Assembly: GCA_009924765.1 (NCBI GenBank)
Contig: RFQW01000117.1
Coordinates: forward strand, 1-5,914
Length of the DNA: 5,914 nt
Origin: Planctomycetota bacterium
GTDB lineage: Bacteria; Planctomycetota; Phycisphaerae; Phycisphaerales; SM1A02
Direction: 5' to 3'
The notes beneath the pieces were generated by a model, which was not told the DNA's origin, made no database searches, and was given only the letters and a program-made list of their open reading frames with translations. The translations under genes were made by a program, and so were the position numbers. Position 1 is the stretch's first letter. Each line of letters begins with the position of its first letter. Below, piece by piece: positions 1-5,839 of the stretch.

Positions 1-146
1 AGCGAGGTCACCTTCTTCGCATCCACGCGCGCATCGAGCGGCGTGGTGGGCTGTGCCAGCAGAGAGTCGCCGGCCGCTGCTCCCGAAGGTGCGCTCTGGC
101 AGTGAAGGATCGCGATCAAGGGCAGGACGAACATGGGCATCGACAT
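1..146 (-). CDS. Partial exported or lipoprotein-like protein, N-terminus only
   Basis: Reading leftward from the ATG at 146-144, the frame stays open to the window edge, giving 48 complete codons. The first residues are MSMPMFVLPLIAILHCQSAP: a short hydrophobic stretch (about residues 5-15) followed by Cys16, then a small-residue region (SGAAAGDS) and a polar segment ending near DARVDAKKV. This looks like a secretion signal. Cys16 could be a lipidation site, although His at the preceding position is not a canonical lipobox, and cleavage after the AAA near residue 25 is an alternative. Met3 and Met5 are possible alternative starts. No Shine-Dalgarno precedes any of them, but TACAAT lies 6 nt before the first ATG. 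The gene is divergent from the first porin and shares an AT-rich promoter element with it. The mature domain is outside the window, so no function can be given. Confidence 0.6.
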   Translation of the reverse strand, partial: MSMPMFVLPLIAILHCQSAPSGAAAGDSLLAQPTTPLDARVDAKKVTS

Positions 147-224
147 GTCGCGATTGTATAAATGCGAGCGTGCGTGCTGCTGTCGACAAGTTGATTCGCG
201 CCCGTTTCGGATATCCCTTCGTGC
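147..224. promoter_or_regulatory. Divergent promoter region with an overlapping AT-rich element
   Basis: This is the gap between the divergent left-edge gene and the first porin. An AT-rich island at 153-163 stands out. On the + strand it reads TATAAA (157-162), with a TGGGCA-like -35 at 134-139 and 17-nt spacing. On the - strand it reads TACAAT (158-153), only 6 nt from the divergent ATG. The porin-proximal end carries the leader motif annotated separately. The hexamers match a bacterial -10 well, but the -35 matches are weak, so the promoter call is an inference. Confidence 0.4.
205..218 (+). promoter_or_regulatory. Porin leader motif, copy 1
   Basis: TTTCGGATATCCCT ends 6 nt before the ATG of the first porin. 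It matches the element before the second porin (1664-1677) at 13 of 14 positions and at almost the same distance from the start. It contains the palindrome GGATATCC (209-216). It may be a -10-like promoter element, an operator or a translation-initiation element. No Shine-Dalgarno is present. Confidence 0.5.
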
Positions 225-1643
225 ATGGACTCGTGCGGCACGACGCGCGCCATGTGTGCAACGCTGATCGCTTCCGCGATGGCGGCGGTGGCGCACGCGC
301 AGTCTGGTGAGGAGGCGCCTCAGGCATCACCGCAGGCGCTGTTCGCGTTGCCATTGCGCATGGACAGCGGCGCCCTCGCCTCCTCCGGCGTGTATTGCCA
401 TGATCGCAGTCCTGGGTGCGCCTCGCCCGGGCCCGTGCTGCCCATCGGCACCAATTTCTGGCAGGAGCGCAAGTTCACGGGCGACTGGGGCGGATTGCGC
501 ACGGCGCTCAGCGACAGCGGTGTGTCGGTGCATGCCACCAGCACCACCGATCTTTCCACGGTGGTGAGCGGCGGCCAGCGACAGGGATTCCTCATGCCCT
601 ATCTGGTCGACGTGAACGCGGCGCTCGACACCCAGCGACTCGGCTTGTGGGAGGGCGGCCGCGCCTTCATCGATTTCCAGCAGGCAGGCTGCACGCAACT
701 GGCGTCGAACTACGTGCCAGACTGGTGGGGCTGGGATTCGCTGAACCCCTACACGCAGAACTACACCGAGTTGGCGCAGTACTGGTATCAGCAGTCCTTC
801 GCCGATGGTGCGTTGAAGCTGAAGTTCGGCAAGATCGACGCCAACGCGGACTTCGCGGTCAGCTACACGGGCAGCAACTTCATCTCGCAGGCCGCCTATC
901 AACCCGGCACGCTCGCCCTGGATCTGCCCACCTATCCCAATCAGGCGGGCGGCGGCGAGGTGCTGTTCGAGCCGGTGCAGGGCCTTCAGGGCAAGTTCGG
1001 CTTCTTCGACGGCAGCACGAACTACTACAACGCGGACACCGGCGGTCTTGGCGCGCAGACGGGTCGCACCGGCCTCGCATCCTTCCTGTGGGAGAACCCG
1101 GGCAGCTACTTCCTGGTCGCGGAGGGCGGTGGATCCTGGACCGCCGACGATCTGAGCGGCAACGTGGCCGCAGGATGGTGGCAGCAGACCGGCGAGAGCT
1201 ACGGAACGGGCGTGGATGGAACGCAGGCCGTGCAGGGACCATGGGGCCTGTATGCGTCGTTCTCGCAGGACCTGTTCAAGCCCGAGGGCGGCACGCCACA
1301 TGAAGCACTCACCGCCTTCGGTCAGTTCGCATGGAGCACGCCCGAGACCAATCCCGCGCAGTGGTCGCTGATGGGCGGTCTGTCATGGCAGGGCATCCTG
1401 CCCGGCCGCTCGCAGGACACTGCAGGTCTGCTCACCGCGTGGACCCAGTTCAGCAACGAGCCGTCGATCACCACCTCGGCGGGCGTGGGCGAGTTCATGT
1501 TCGAGGCTTTCTACAACGTGCAGGTCACGCCGTGGCTTGGCATCCAGCCCGATGTGCAGTTCGTGAACCAGCCCAGCAGTGTGCCGAGCGCCAGCGTGCC
1601 CGATGCGGTGATTCTCACGGTTCGCGTTGCGATCGCGTTCTGA
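225..1643 (+). CDS. OprB-family carbohydrate-selective porin, paralog 1
   Basis: The 472-residue protein is predicted to be an outer-membrane beta-barrel that passively admits small solutes, by family probably sugars. It starts with a signal peptide whose likely cleavage follows AHA at residue 25, then a variable linker to about residue 84. The OprB-like core begins at TGDWGGLR (85-92) and includes SGGQRQG (115-121), LKFGKIDANADFAV (199-212), LPTYPNQAGGGEV (234-246) and GFFDGSTNYY (259-268). The C-terminus is strand-rich and ends in Phe (VRVAIAF), the usual signal for outer-membrane insertion. The linker carries a Cys pair eight residues apart (Cys58 and Cys65) that the paralog lacks. ATG 225 was chosen because it gives a complete signal peptide and an in-frame stop lies at 192-194; ATG 252 is possible but shortens the signal. 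No Shine-Dalgarno is visible. The family call is firm; the substrate is unknown. Confidence 0.9.
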   Translation: MDSCGTTRAMCATLIASAMAAVAHAQSGEEAPQASPQALFALPLRMDSGALASSGVYCHDRSPGCASPGPVLPIGTNFWQERKFTGDWGGLRTALSDSGVSVHATSTTDLSTVVSGGQRQGFLMPYLVDVNAALDTQRLGLWEGGRAFIDFQQAGCTQLASNYVPDWWGWDSLNPYTQNYTELAQYWYQQSFADGALKLKFGKIDANADFAVSYTGSNFISQAAYQPGTLALDLPTYPNQAGGGEVLFEPVQGLQGKFGFFDGSTNYYNADTGGLGAQTGRTGLASFLWENPGSYFLVAEGGGSWTADDLSGNVAAGWWQQTGESYGTGVDGTQAVQGPWGLYASFSQDLFKPEGGTPHEALTAFGQFAWSTPETNPAQWSLMGGLSWQGILPGRSQDTAGLLTAWTQFSNEPSITTSAGVGEFMFEAFYNVQVTPWLGIQPDVQFVNQPSSVPSASVPDAVILTVRVAIAF

Positions 1644-1663
1644 CCAGCGTGTCTCGACGGCGA

Positions 1664-1677
1664 TTTCGGGTATCCCT
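1664..1677 (+). promoter_or_regulatory. Porin leader motif, copy 2
   Basis: TTTCGGGTATCCCT lies in the 41-nt gap between the porin genes and ends 7 nt before the second ATG. It differs from copy 1 (205-218) at one position and keeps the GG-TAT-CC core. Its presence between the genes suggests that the second porin has its own initiation signal and does not rely only on read-through from the first. Confidence 0.5.
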
Positions 1678-1684
1678 CTCTCCC

Positions 1685-3112
1685 ATGTCACGCCGTGTGC
1701 ATGCGCCGACGCCCTGGATGACGCTGCTGCTCGTCACGCTTGCGCGTGCACAGCAGGATGCCGCGCCTGAACCGCAGCAGGCCGACTCGGAAACGGGCCG
1801 AGATGCCGGGCCGCCCGTCTTCTTCGAGCGTCAGGCCGAGGAGGCAAACGATCAGGGGCCGCAGAGCCCAGGCTTCAATCAGCTCGCCGTCACGGGCGAA
1901 TGGCCGTGGAAGTCGACCGTCGCCACGGGTGACTGGGGCGGTTTGCGCAACAAGCTGGGCAACAACGGCATCGTGCTCACCAGCACCTCCACCACGGATC
2001 TGGCAACGGTGGTGAGTGGCGGGCAGCGGCAGGGGTTCATCATGCCCTACCTGATCGACACCAACCTGTCGCTCGACACGCAGAAGATGGGACTGTGGGC
2101 GGGTGGACAGTTGTTCATCGACTTCCAGAAGGCGGGTTCCACGCAGCTTGGCAGCAAGTACCTGCCGGACTTCTGGGGTTGGGACGCGATCTATCCATAC
2201 ACGCAGAATTTCACGGAGCTGGCGCAGTACTGGATTCAGCAATCATTCGCGGAAGGCGCGCTCAAGTTGAAGTTCGGCAAGATCGACGCCAACACCGACT
2301 TTGCCGTGACCTATCCGGGGCTGCAGTTCATCAACTCGGCGGCCTACTTTCCGGGCGGCATGGTGGTCGATCTGCCCACCTATCCGAACCAGGCCGGTGG
2401 CGCGGAAATCCTGCTGCAGCCGGTGTCGTGGTTCGGTGGTCGGTTCGGTTTCTTCGATGGCAGCACCAACTACTACGACGCCAGCACCGGTGGCGCTGCC
2501 ACGCCAACCGGCGGGCGCGGTCTGTCCACATTCCTGTGGGACAACCCGGGCAGCTACTTCCTGATCGGCGAGATGGGTCCGCAGTGGACGCTCGACGACC
2601 TTGCCGGCCATGCGAGTGTTGGCTGGTACCAGCAGACCGGGCAGTCGACCGAGCCGAGCGCGTCACTGTCTCCGTCGCCCCCGGGTCAGGCATACGTGGA
2701 TGGTCCGTGGGGTCTGTACCTGTCTGGTTCACAACAGCTGTTCCAGACCAAGACCGATGCGGGCACGCAGTCGCAGCTGGTGGCGTTCGGTCAGTTCGGC
2801 TGGTCGCCGCCGGCCCTGAATTCCTGCCAGTGGTCGCTGATGAGCGGTCTGTCGTGGCAGGGACTGCTGCCCGGGCGGCCCAACGACACCTTCGGTTCCA
2901 TGGTTGCCTACGCGCACCTTGGTGATGAACCCACCATGACCACTTCGCCGGGCGAAGGCGAGTTCATCGTGGAGGGCTTCTACAACTTCCAGGTCACGCC
3001 GTGGCTTGGTGTGCAGCCTGACGTGCAGTTCATCAACCTGCCCAGCAGCGTGCAGGGGTCTGGCGTGCCCGATGCCGTGGTGCTCACCGTGCGCGTCACG
3101 ATGAGTTTCTAG
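1685..3112 (+). CDS. OprB-family carbohydrate-selective porin, paralog 2
   Basis: The 475-residue protein is a second predicted outer-membrane porin, roughly two-thirds identical to its neighbour across the barrel by eye. The reading frame is open upstream into the first porin, but ATG 1685 is the sensible start: it begins a classic signal peptide (Arg3 and Arg4, hydrophobic WMTLLLVTLA, likely cleavage after ARA at residue 22) and follows the shared leader motif. A Gln/Glu/Pro-rich linker runs to about residue 80. The core has TGDWGGLR (81-88), SGGQRQG (111-117), LKFGKIDANTDFAV (195-208), LPTYPNQAGGAE (230-241) and GFFDGSTNYY (255-264), and the protein ends in VRVTMSF. Compared with paralog 1 it has a Ser/Pro-rich stretch near residues 326-335, probably a longer surface loop, and lacks the linker Cys pair. 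The tandem arrangement indicates local duplication followed by divergence. The substrate is unknown. Confidence 0.9.
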   Translation: MSRRVHAPTPWMTLLLVTLARAQQDAAPEPQQADSETGRDAGPPVFFERQAEEANDQGPQSPGFNQLAVTGEWPWKSTVATGDWGGLRNKLGNNGIVLTSTSTTDLATVVSGGQRQGFIMPYLIDTNLSLDTQKMGLWAGGQLFIDFQKAGSTQLGSKYLPDFWGWDAIYPYTQNFTELAQYWIQQSFAEGALKLKFGKIDANTDFAVTYPGLQFINSAAYFPGGMVVDLPTYPNQAGGAEILLQPVSWFGGRFGFFDGSTNYYDASTGGAATPTGGRGLSTFLWDNPGSYFLIGEMGPQWTLDDLAGHASVGWYQQTGQSTEPSASLSPSPPGQAYVDGPWGLYLSGSQQLFQTKTDAGTQSQLVAFGQFGWSPPALNSCQWSLMSGLSWQGLLPGRPNDTFGSMVAYAHLGDEPTMTTSPGEGEFIVEGFYNFQVTPWLGVQPDVQFINLPSSVQGSGVPDAVVLTVRVTMSF

Positions 3113-3115
3113 CGT

Positions 3116-4229
3116 TCACTCCACCTTGCCGTACACAAGCAGGTCGGCTTCGGCCGGCAGCGTCATCATGCGCGTGGGCTGGCCGGGCTTCGGTGGCTCG
3201 GGTCGCTGCGTCATGAACGGGCGGCCCTGCGCGTCGAGCGCCGTCAGGCGCACCGGCACGATGAACACGCCGCGCACCTCGGCATTCGGCTGCAGCTTGA
3301 TCGTGGCCAGCACGCTCTTGCCGTCGGCCTTCTGGCCCACCAGCGTGGCGGTGAAGCGCGGATCGGCGCAGGTCACGCTGCCGATGCGGTTCTGATCCAT
3401 CTTCTTCACCTCGATGTCGAACTGCGCGCCGTCGCCGGGTGCGATCACGCCGGCGTTCGAGCGGAACTCCGCGATGTCGATGCCTGGCGTGATGCGCGCG
3501 CACTCGTGACGCACGCGTGCATCGATCAGGCGTGCGTCGGAGCGATCGGTCTCGATCAGCAGGTACTTGGGAACCTGCTCGCACGGTGCGCCCGGCAGGT
3601 CGAAGGCGATCTGGTGCGAAGCCTGCGCCGCGTCACCCGCGCCCGTGGCGAACACCGGCGGCTTGCCCTGCACGCTCAGCACGCGAAAGGGCTTGCCATC
3701 CACGCTCGACACGGTGGCCACACCCTTCAGGCGCGTCACGTCCTCGGCTGCGTCAACGTACGGCTGCATCTGCCCCTTGGCGTCGGCGATCGTCACGCGC
3801 ACCGCGTACGCCACCTCGGCGCGCAGTTCCAGCGTGATGGGTCGCGGCTGATCCTGCACGATCACCTTCACGTTCGAGGTCTTGATGCCGGTGCTGCTCA
3901 CCTTCATGGTCACTGGCGCGCGGCGGAATCTGCTTGCCCACGATCTCGATGGTGGTGCACTGGCAGCTTGGCACCGCCTGCTGCACGGTGAGCGGCTTGT
4001 CGGTGGTGTTCACCAGGGTGAAGTTGCCTTCCAGCACCGTGTGCGGCGCCACGATGCCGAAGTCCAGCCCGGCCGGATCCGCGATCACCTTCATGTCGGC
4101 CTGCGTCATGGGTCCCTTCATGGGCTTGCCCACCGGCTTCACCGGTGCGGCCGGCGGGTCGGCCGGCACCGCCAGGGCTGGAGAAGCGAGCAGAAGCAGG
4201 GAGGCGAAAGTCAGGATCGCGGCGCGCAT
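3116..4229 (-). pseudogene. Periplasmic DUF1573-domain protein, frameshifted
   Basis: The gene reads leftward from ATG 4229-4227. Residues 1-20 form a clear signal peptide (MRAAILTFAS...ASPALA). A Pro/Lys linker leads into a DUF1573-type domain: LDFGIVAPHTVLEGNF (55-70), NTTDKPLTV (74-82) and PSCQCTTIEI (87-96), the last matching the family's usual SCGCT region. After IPPRA (105, codon at 3917-3915) the frame breaks: one extra base (3914), or loss of two, moves the rest to the frame starting GTGACCATGAAG at 3913. That frame continues the domain (TMKVSSTG...) and runs 265 residues to TGA 3118-3116, with a second segment containing DARVRHECARITPGIDIAEF. The repaired product is about 370 residues. 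As read, the first frame runs on into unrelated sequence. It could be a true pseudogene, a recoding site or a sequence error; the well-preserved downstream half favours a recent lesion or an error. Its biochemical role is unknown. Confidence 0.75.
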
Positions 4230-4292
4230 GGGGCCATCGTACGACTGCGTGCGCCGGTGGTGCACCCGAGTCCACCCGATACATTCCATTGC
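4230..4292. promoter_or_regulatory. Divergent promoter region between the DUF1573 and dehydrogenase genes
   Basis: This 63-nt gap must hold the signals for both genes. On the - strand TACGAT (4241-4236) lies 6 nt before the DUF1573 ATG. On the + strand TACATT (4280-4285) lies 7 nt before the dehydrogenase ATG. Both fit a loose TANNNT -10 pattern, and neither start has a Shine-Dalgarno. GTGCAC (4260-4265) is a palindrome near the centre. No convincing -35 is seen in either direction. The arrangement fits leaderless transcription in both directions, which is inference. Confidence 0.4.
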
Positions 4293-5325
4293 ATGAAGGC
4301 CATCGAAGTGCTGCGCGTCGGAACACCCGTTGCCGCAAACGTTCAGTACACCGTGGATCGTGACACGCCCAAGCCCGGCCCAGGTCAGGTGCTGGTGCGC
4401 ACCGAGGCATCGGCACTGAACCAGCTCGATCTGTGGGTGGGGAGAGGCCTGCCAGGGCTGGACACCAAGTTTCCGACCGTGACCGGAAGCGATGGCGCTG
4501 GCGTGGTGCACGCGCTCGGCGAGGGCGTGGATGCGGCATGGATCGGTCGCCGCGTGCTGCTGAATGCGGCGCTCATCCGCCCCGAAACCGGCCATCCCGA
4601 TCGCGTTCCCGCAGGCGAGGACATTCACATGATCGGCGAGCATTCGCCGGGCACCATGGCGGAGTTCTTCACCGCCCCGGTCACCAACCTGCTCGACATC
4701 GGCACGCTCGACCCTGTGCAGGCAACCGCGTTTGGCCTCACCCATCTCACTGCCTGGCGCATGCTGGTCACGCGTGCGCGCGTGCAGCCCGGGCAAACCG
4801 TGCTGATCACCGGCATCGGCGGCGGCGTGGCCTTGGCGGCACTGGGCCTGGCGCGCCACCTTGGCTGCCCGACCATCGTCACCAGTCGGCATGCCTCCAA
4901 GCTGGAACGGGCCAAGGCACTTGGCGCCACCCACACGGAGCTGGATGACGGCACAGACTGGTCCAAGGCCGTGCGCGCTGCCACCGGCAAGCGCGGCGTG
5001 GACGTGGTGATCGACTCGATCGGCAAGGGCGTGCACATGGCCTGCATCAAGAGTTTGGCCCGCGGCGGCTGCTTCGTCACCTGCGGCCTGCACGGCAGGC
5101 TTCGATGCCACCACGGATCTGGCCCGCATCTTCTGGAACCAGCTCTCCATTCTGGGCAGCACCATGGGAACCATGGACGAGTTCCGGGCCGTTTTCTCGC
5201 TGTTCCGCAGCGGGGCCGTGAAGCCAGTGGTGGACTCGGTGGTGCCGGCGGAGCAGGGGGCGCGGGCCTACCAGCGGCTGGAGTCGGGCGAGCAGTTTGG
5301 CAAGGTTGTGGTGGACTGGCGCTGA
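4293..5325 (+). pseudogene. Zinc-free medium-chain dehydrogenase (quinone-oxidoreductase-like), frameshifted
   Basis: The repaired protein is about 343 residues, a normal length for the medium-chain dehydrogenase/reductase superfamily, which reduces or oxidises substrates with NAD(P)H in the cytoplasm. The N-terminal GroES-like domain includes ASALNQLDLWVGRGLPG (39-55) and TGSDGAGVV (64-72). The Rossmann domain includes LITGIGGGVALAALGLARHLG (171-191). TSRHASK (197-203), with no acidic residue at the end of the second strand, favours NADPH. Zinc ligands are absent: Asn43-Gln44 stand where a catalytic Cys would be, and the loop around 93-120 lacks the four structural Cys. After VTCG (262-265) the frame breaks between 5088 and 5097. 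The next frame resumes at GFDATTDLARIFW (5098) and continues 75 residues to TGA 5323-5325, ending FGKVVVDWR. A net extra base, or loss of two, explains it. Real inactivation and sequence error are both possible. The substrate cannot be inferred. Confidence 0.8.
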
Positions 5326-5342
5326 AAGTCGGCACTTTGTGC

Positions 5343-5370
5343 TTGCATTCGGAGGTCAGGTGTGGACAAT
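5343..5370 (+). promoter_or_regulatory. Possible clpS promoter
   Basis: In the 53-nt gap after the dehydrogenase stop, TTGCAT (5343-5348) and GACAAT (5365-5370) are 16 nt apart and resemble a weak -35/-10 pair. The -10 lies 8 nt before the clpS ATG, so a transcript from it would be almost leaderless. A GGAGG (5351-5355) lies more than 20 nt before the ATG with no usable in-frame start near it, so it is unlikely to act as the ribosome binding site. Confidence 0.3.
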
Positions 5371-5378
5371 CGCGCTCC

Positions 5379-5666
5379 ATGACCACCGTTGCCCCAAGCG
5401 TTGCGCCGTCCGGCCCCAAGATGGACCGCCTGCCGCCCTTTTCGGTGGTGCTGCACAACGACGACCGCAACGAAATGGCATTTGTGGTGCAGTCGGTCTC
5501 CCAGATCGTGCGCATGCCCGTTCAGGATGCCTACGAGCGCATGATCGAGGCCCATAACCAAGGCCAAGCCGTGGTTCTTCAGACTCACCGCGAACACGCG
5601 GAGTTCGTCTGTGAGGCCTTGCAGTCCAAGGGGCTGGTGGCCTCGGTTGAGCGCAGTCGGGGCTGA
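5379..5666 (+). CDS. clpS: ClpS, N-degron adaptor of the Clp protease
   Basis: The 95-residue protein is a cytoplasmic adaptor that binds substrates with destabilising N-terminal residues and hands them to the AAA+ partner of ClpP (ClpA in most proteobacteria). A flexible N-terminal tail (1-18) is followed by the ClpS core from LPPFSVVLHNDD (18-29). Asn27-Asp28-Asp29 and His59 (EAHNQGQA, 57-64) correspond to the E. coli residues that grip the substrate alpha-amino group (Asn34, Asp35, Asp36 and His66). Met33 matches the gatekeeper Met40, and Met55 matches Met62. Ala58 replaces the pocket Val65, which may alter specificity. The start at 5379 gives a tail of typical length; Met15 is a less likely alternative. 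No Shine-Dalgarno is correctly placed. No clpA follows in the window, although clpS and clpA are often adjacent, so the partner must be encoded elsewhere. Confidence 0.92.
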   Translation: MTTVAPSVAPSGPKMDRLPPFSVVLHNDDRNEMAFVVQSVSQIVRMPVQDAYERMIEAHNQGQAVVLQTHREHAEFVCEALQSKGLVASVERSRG

Positions 5667-5668
5667 AA

Positions 5669-5689
5669 ACCGTTCAAAACCGAACCGGT
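5669..5689 (+). terminator. Weak hairpin just after clpS
   Basis: ACCGTTC (5669-5675) can pair with GAACCGGT (5682-5689) through a 6-nt loop, forming a seven-base-pair stem with one bulged C. It starts 3 nt after the clpS stop, where a terminator would be expected. No T-run follows, so it is not a standard intrinsic terminator. It may instead be a 3'-end stabilising hairpin or chance. Confidence 0.3.
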
Positions 5690-5782
5690 GCAGGGGCGGG
5701 GTCGCGCGGCTGTCGTGCGTCTGTGGTGCGCTGAAACCGCCCAAATCGCCCCGAATTGATCTGAAAACCCTCGTGGAACTCG

Positions 5783-5797
5783 CCAAAACAATTTTGG
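5783..5797. repeat. Perfect dyad CCAAAA-N3-TTTTGG
   Basis: CCAAAACAATTTTGG has perfect 6-nt arms around a 3-nt centre (CAA). Its right arm overlaps the possible -35 (TTGGAA, 5794-5799). It could be an operator or a small hairpin. Short A/T-rich dyads also arise by chance, so function is uncertain. Confidence 0.5.
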
Positions 5798-5822
5798 AAG
5801 GGGCTTGAGTTAGGAGTATGTT
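5794..5822 (+). promoter_or_regulatory. Possible promoter at the right end
   Basis: TTGGAA (5794-5799) and TATGTT (5817-5822) are separated by 17 nt, and each matches the sigma-70 consensus at four of six positions. This is the best-spaced pair in the right-hand spacer. A start near 5829 would place the ATG at 5839 about 10 nt downstream, again a very short leader. Each hexamer overlaps a perfect dyad, suggesting repressor control. The reading rests on consensus matching only. Confidence 0.35.
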
Positions 5823-5839
5823 GAGACGACGTCAACATA
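5817..5839. repeat. Perfect inverted repeat TATGTTGA-N7-TCAACATA
   Basis: Two perfect 8-nt arms (5817-5824 and 5832-5839) flank GACGACG. The left arm contains the possible -10, and the right arm ends at the first base of ATG 5839. The geometry fits an operator for a dimeric regulator, or an RNA hairpin at the very start of a transcript. A looser pair, GGGGCTT (5800-5806) with AAGCCCC (5868-5874), encloses it and may be coincidental. Confidence 0.6.

Larger units (their letters stand above)
5667..5838. other. Non-coding, less GC-rich spacer after clpS
   Basis: No protein is supported here. The first third holds the post-clpS hairpin and a G-rich run (GGGGCGGGG, 5693-5701), of which GGGGCG (5693-5698) could pair with CGCCCC (5747-5752). 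From about 5731 the sequence becomes noticeably richer in A and T than the coding part of the window, then leads into the dyads and possible promoter listed separately. It most likely separates clpS from the next transcription unit. Confidence 0.5.

Noticed and set aside
327..1301. Long open frame antisense to the first porin
   Set aside because: It is antisense to a well-supported porin. Its Arg/Ala/Val-rich composition, with no recognisable domain, is typical of shadow frames in GC-rich DNA.
1331..1684. N-terminal extension of the second porin into the first gene
   Set aside because: The frame is open upstream, but it overlaps the C-terminus of the first porin in another frame and encodes Arg/His-rich sequence. 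A clean signal peptide starts at 1685.
3911..3913. GTG as the start of a separate gene for the second half of the DUF1573 protein
   Set aside because: The sequence after it continues the same domain in mid-strand, without a signal peptide, although the protein is predicted to be periplasmic. A frameshift in one gene explains it better.
3753..5174. Long minus-strand open frame spanning the dehydrogenase and part of the DUF1573 gene
   Set aside because: Only the part from 4229 leftward to 3915 is real (the DUF1573 signal peptide and domain start). The rest is antisense to the dehydrogenase and unrelated out-of-frame sequence.
5351..5355. GGAGG as the Shine-Dalgarno of clpS
   Set aside because: It is more than 20 nt from the ATG, and no in-frame ATG, GTG or TTG lies at a usable distance.
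4293..5666. A single in-frame dehydrogenase-ClpS fusion protein
   Set aside because: The dehydrogenase's first frame is open into clpS, but the residues from 5088 to 5378 are low-complexity Gly/Arg/His-rich nonsense, while the family-like C-terminus with its own stop lies in the +1 frame. The fusion is a by-product of the frameshift.
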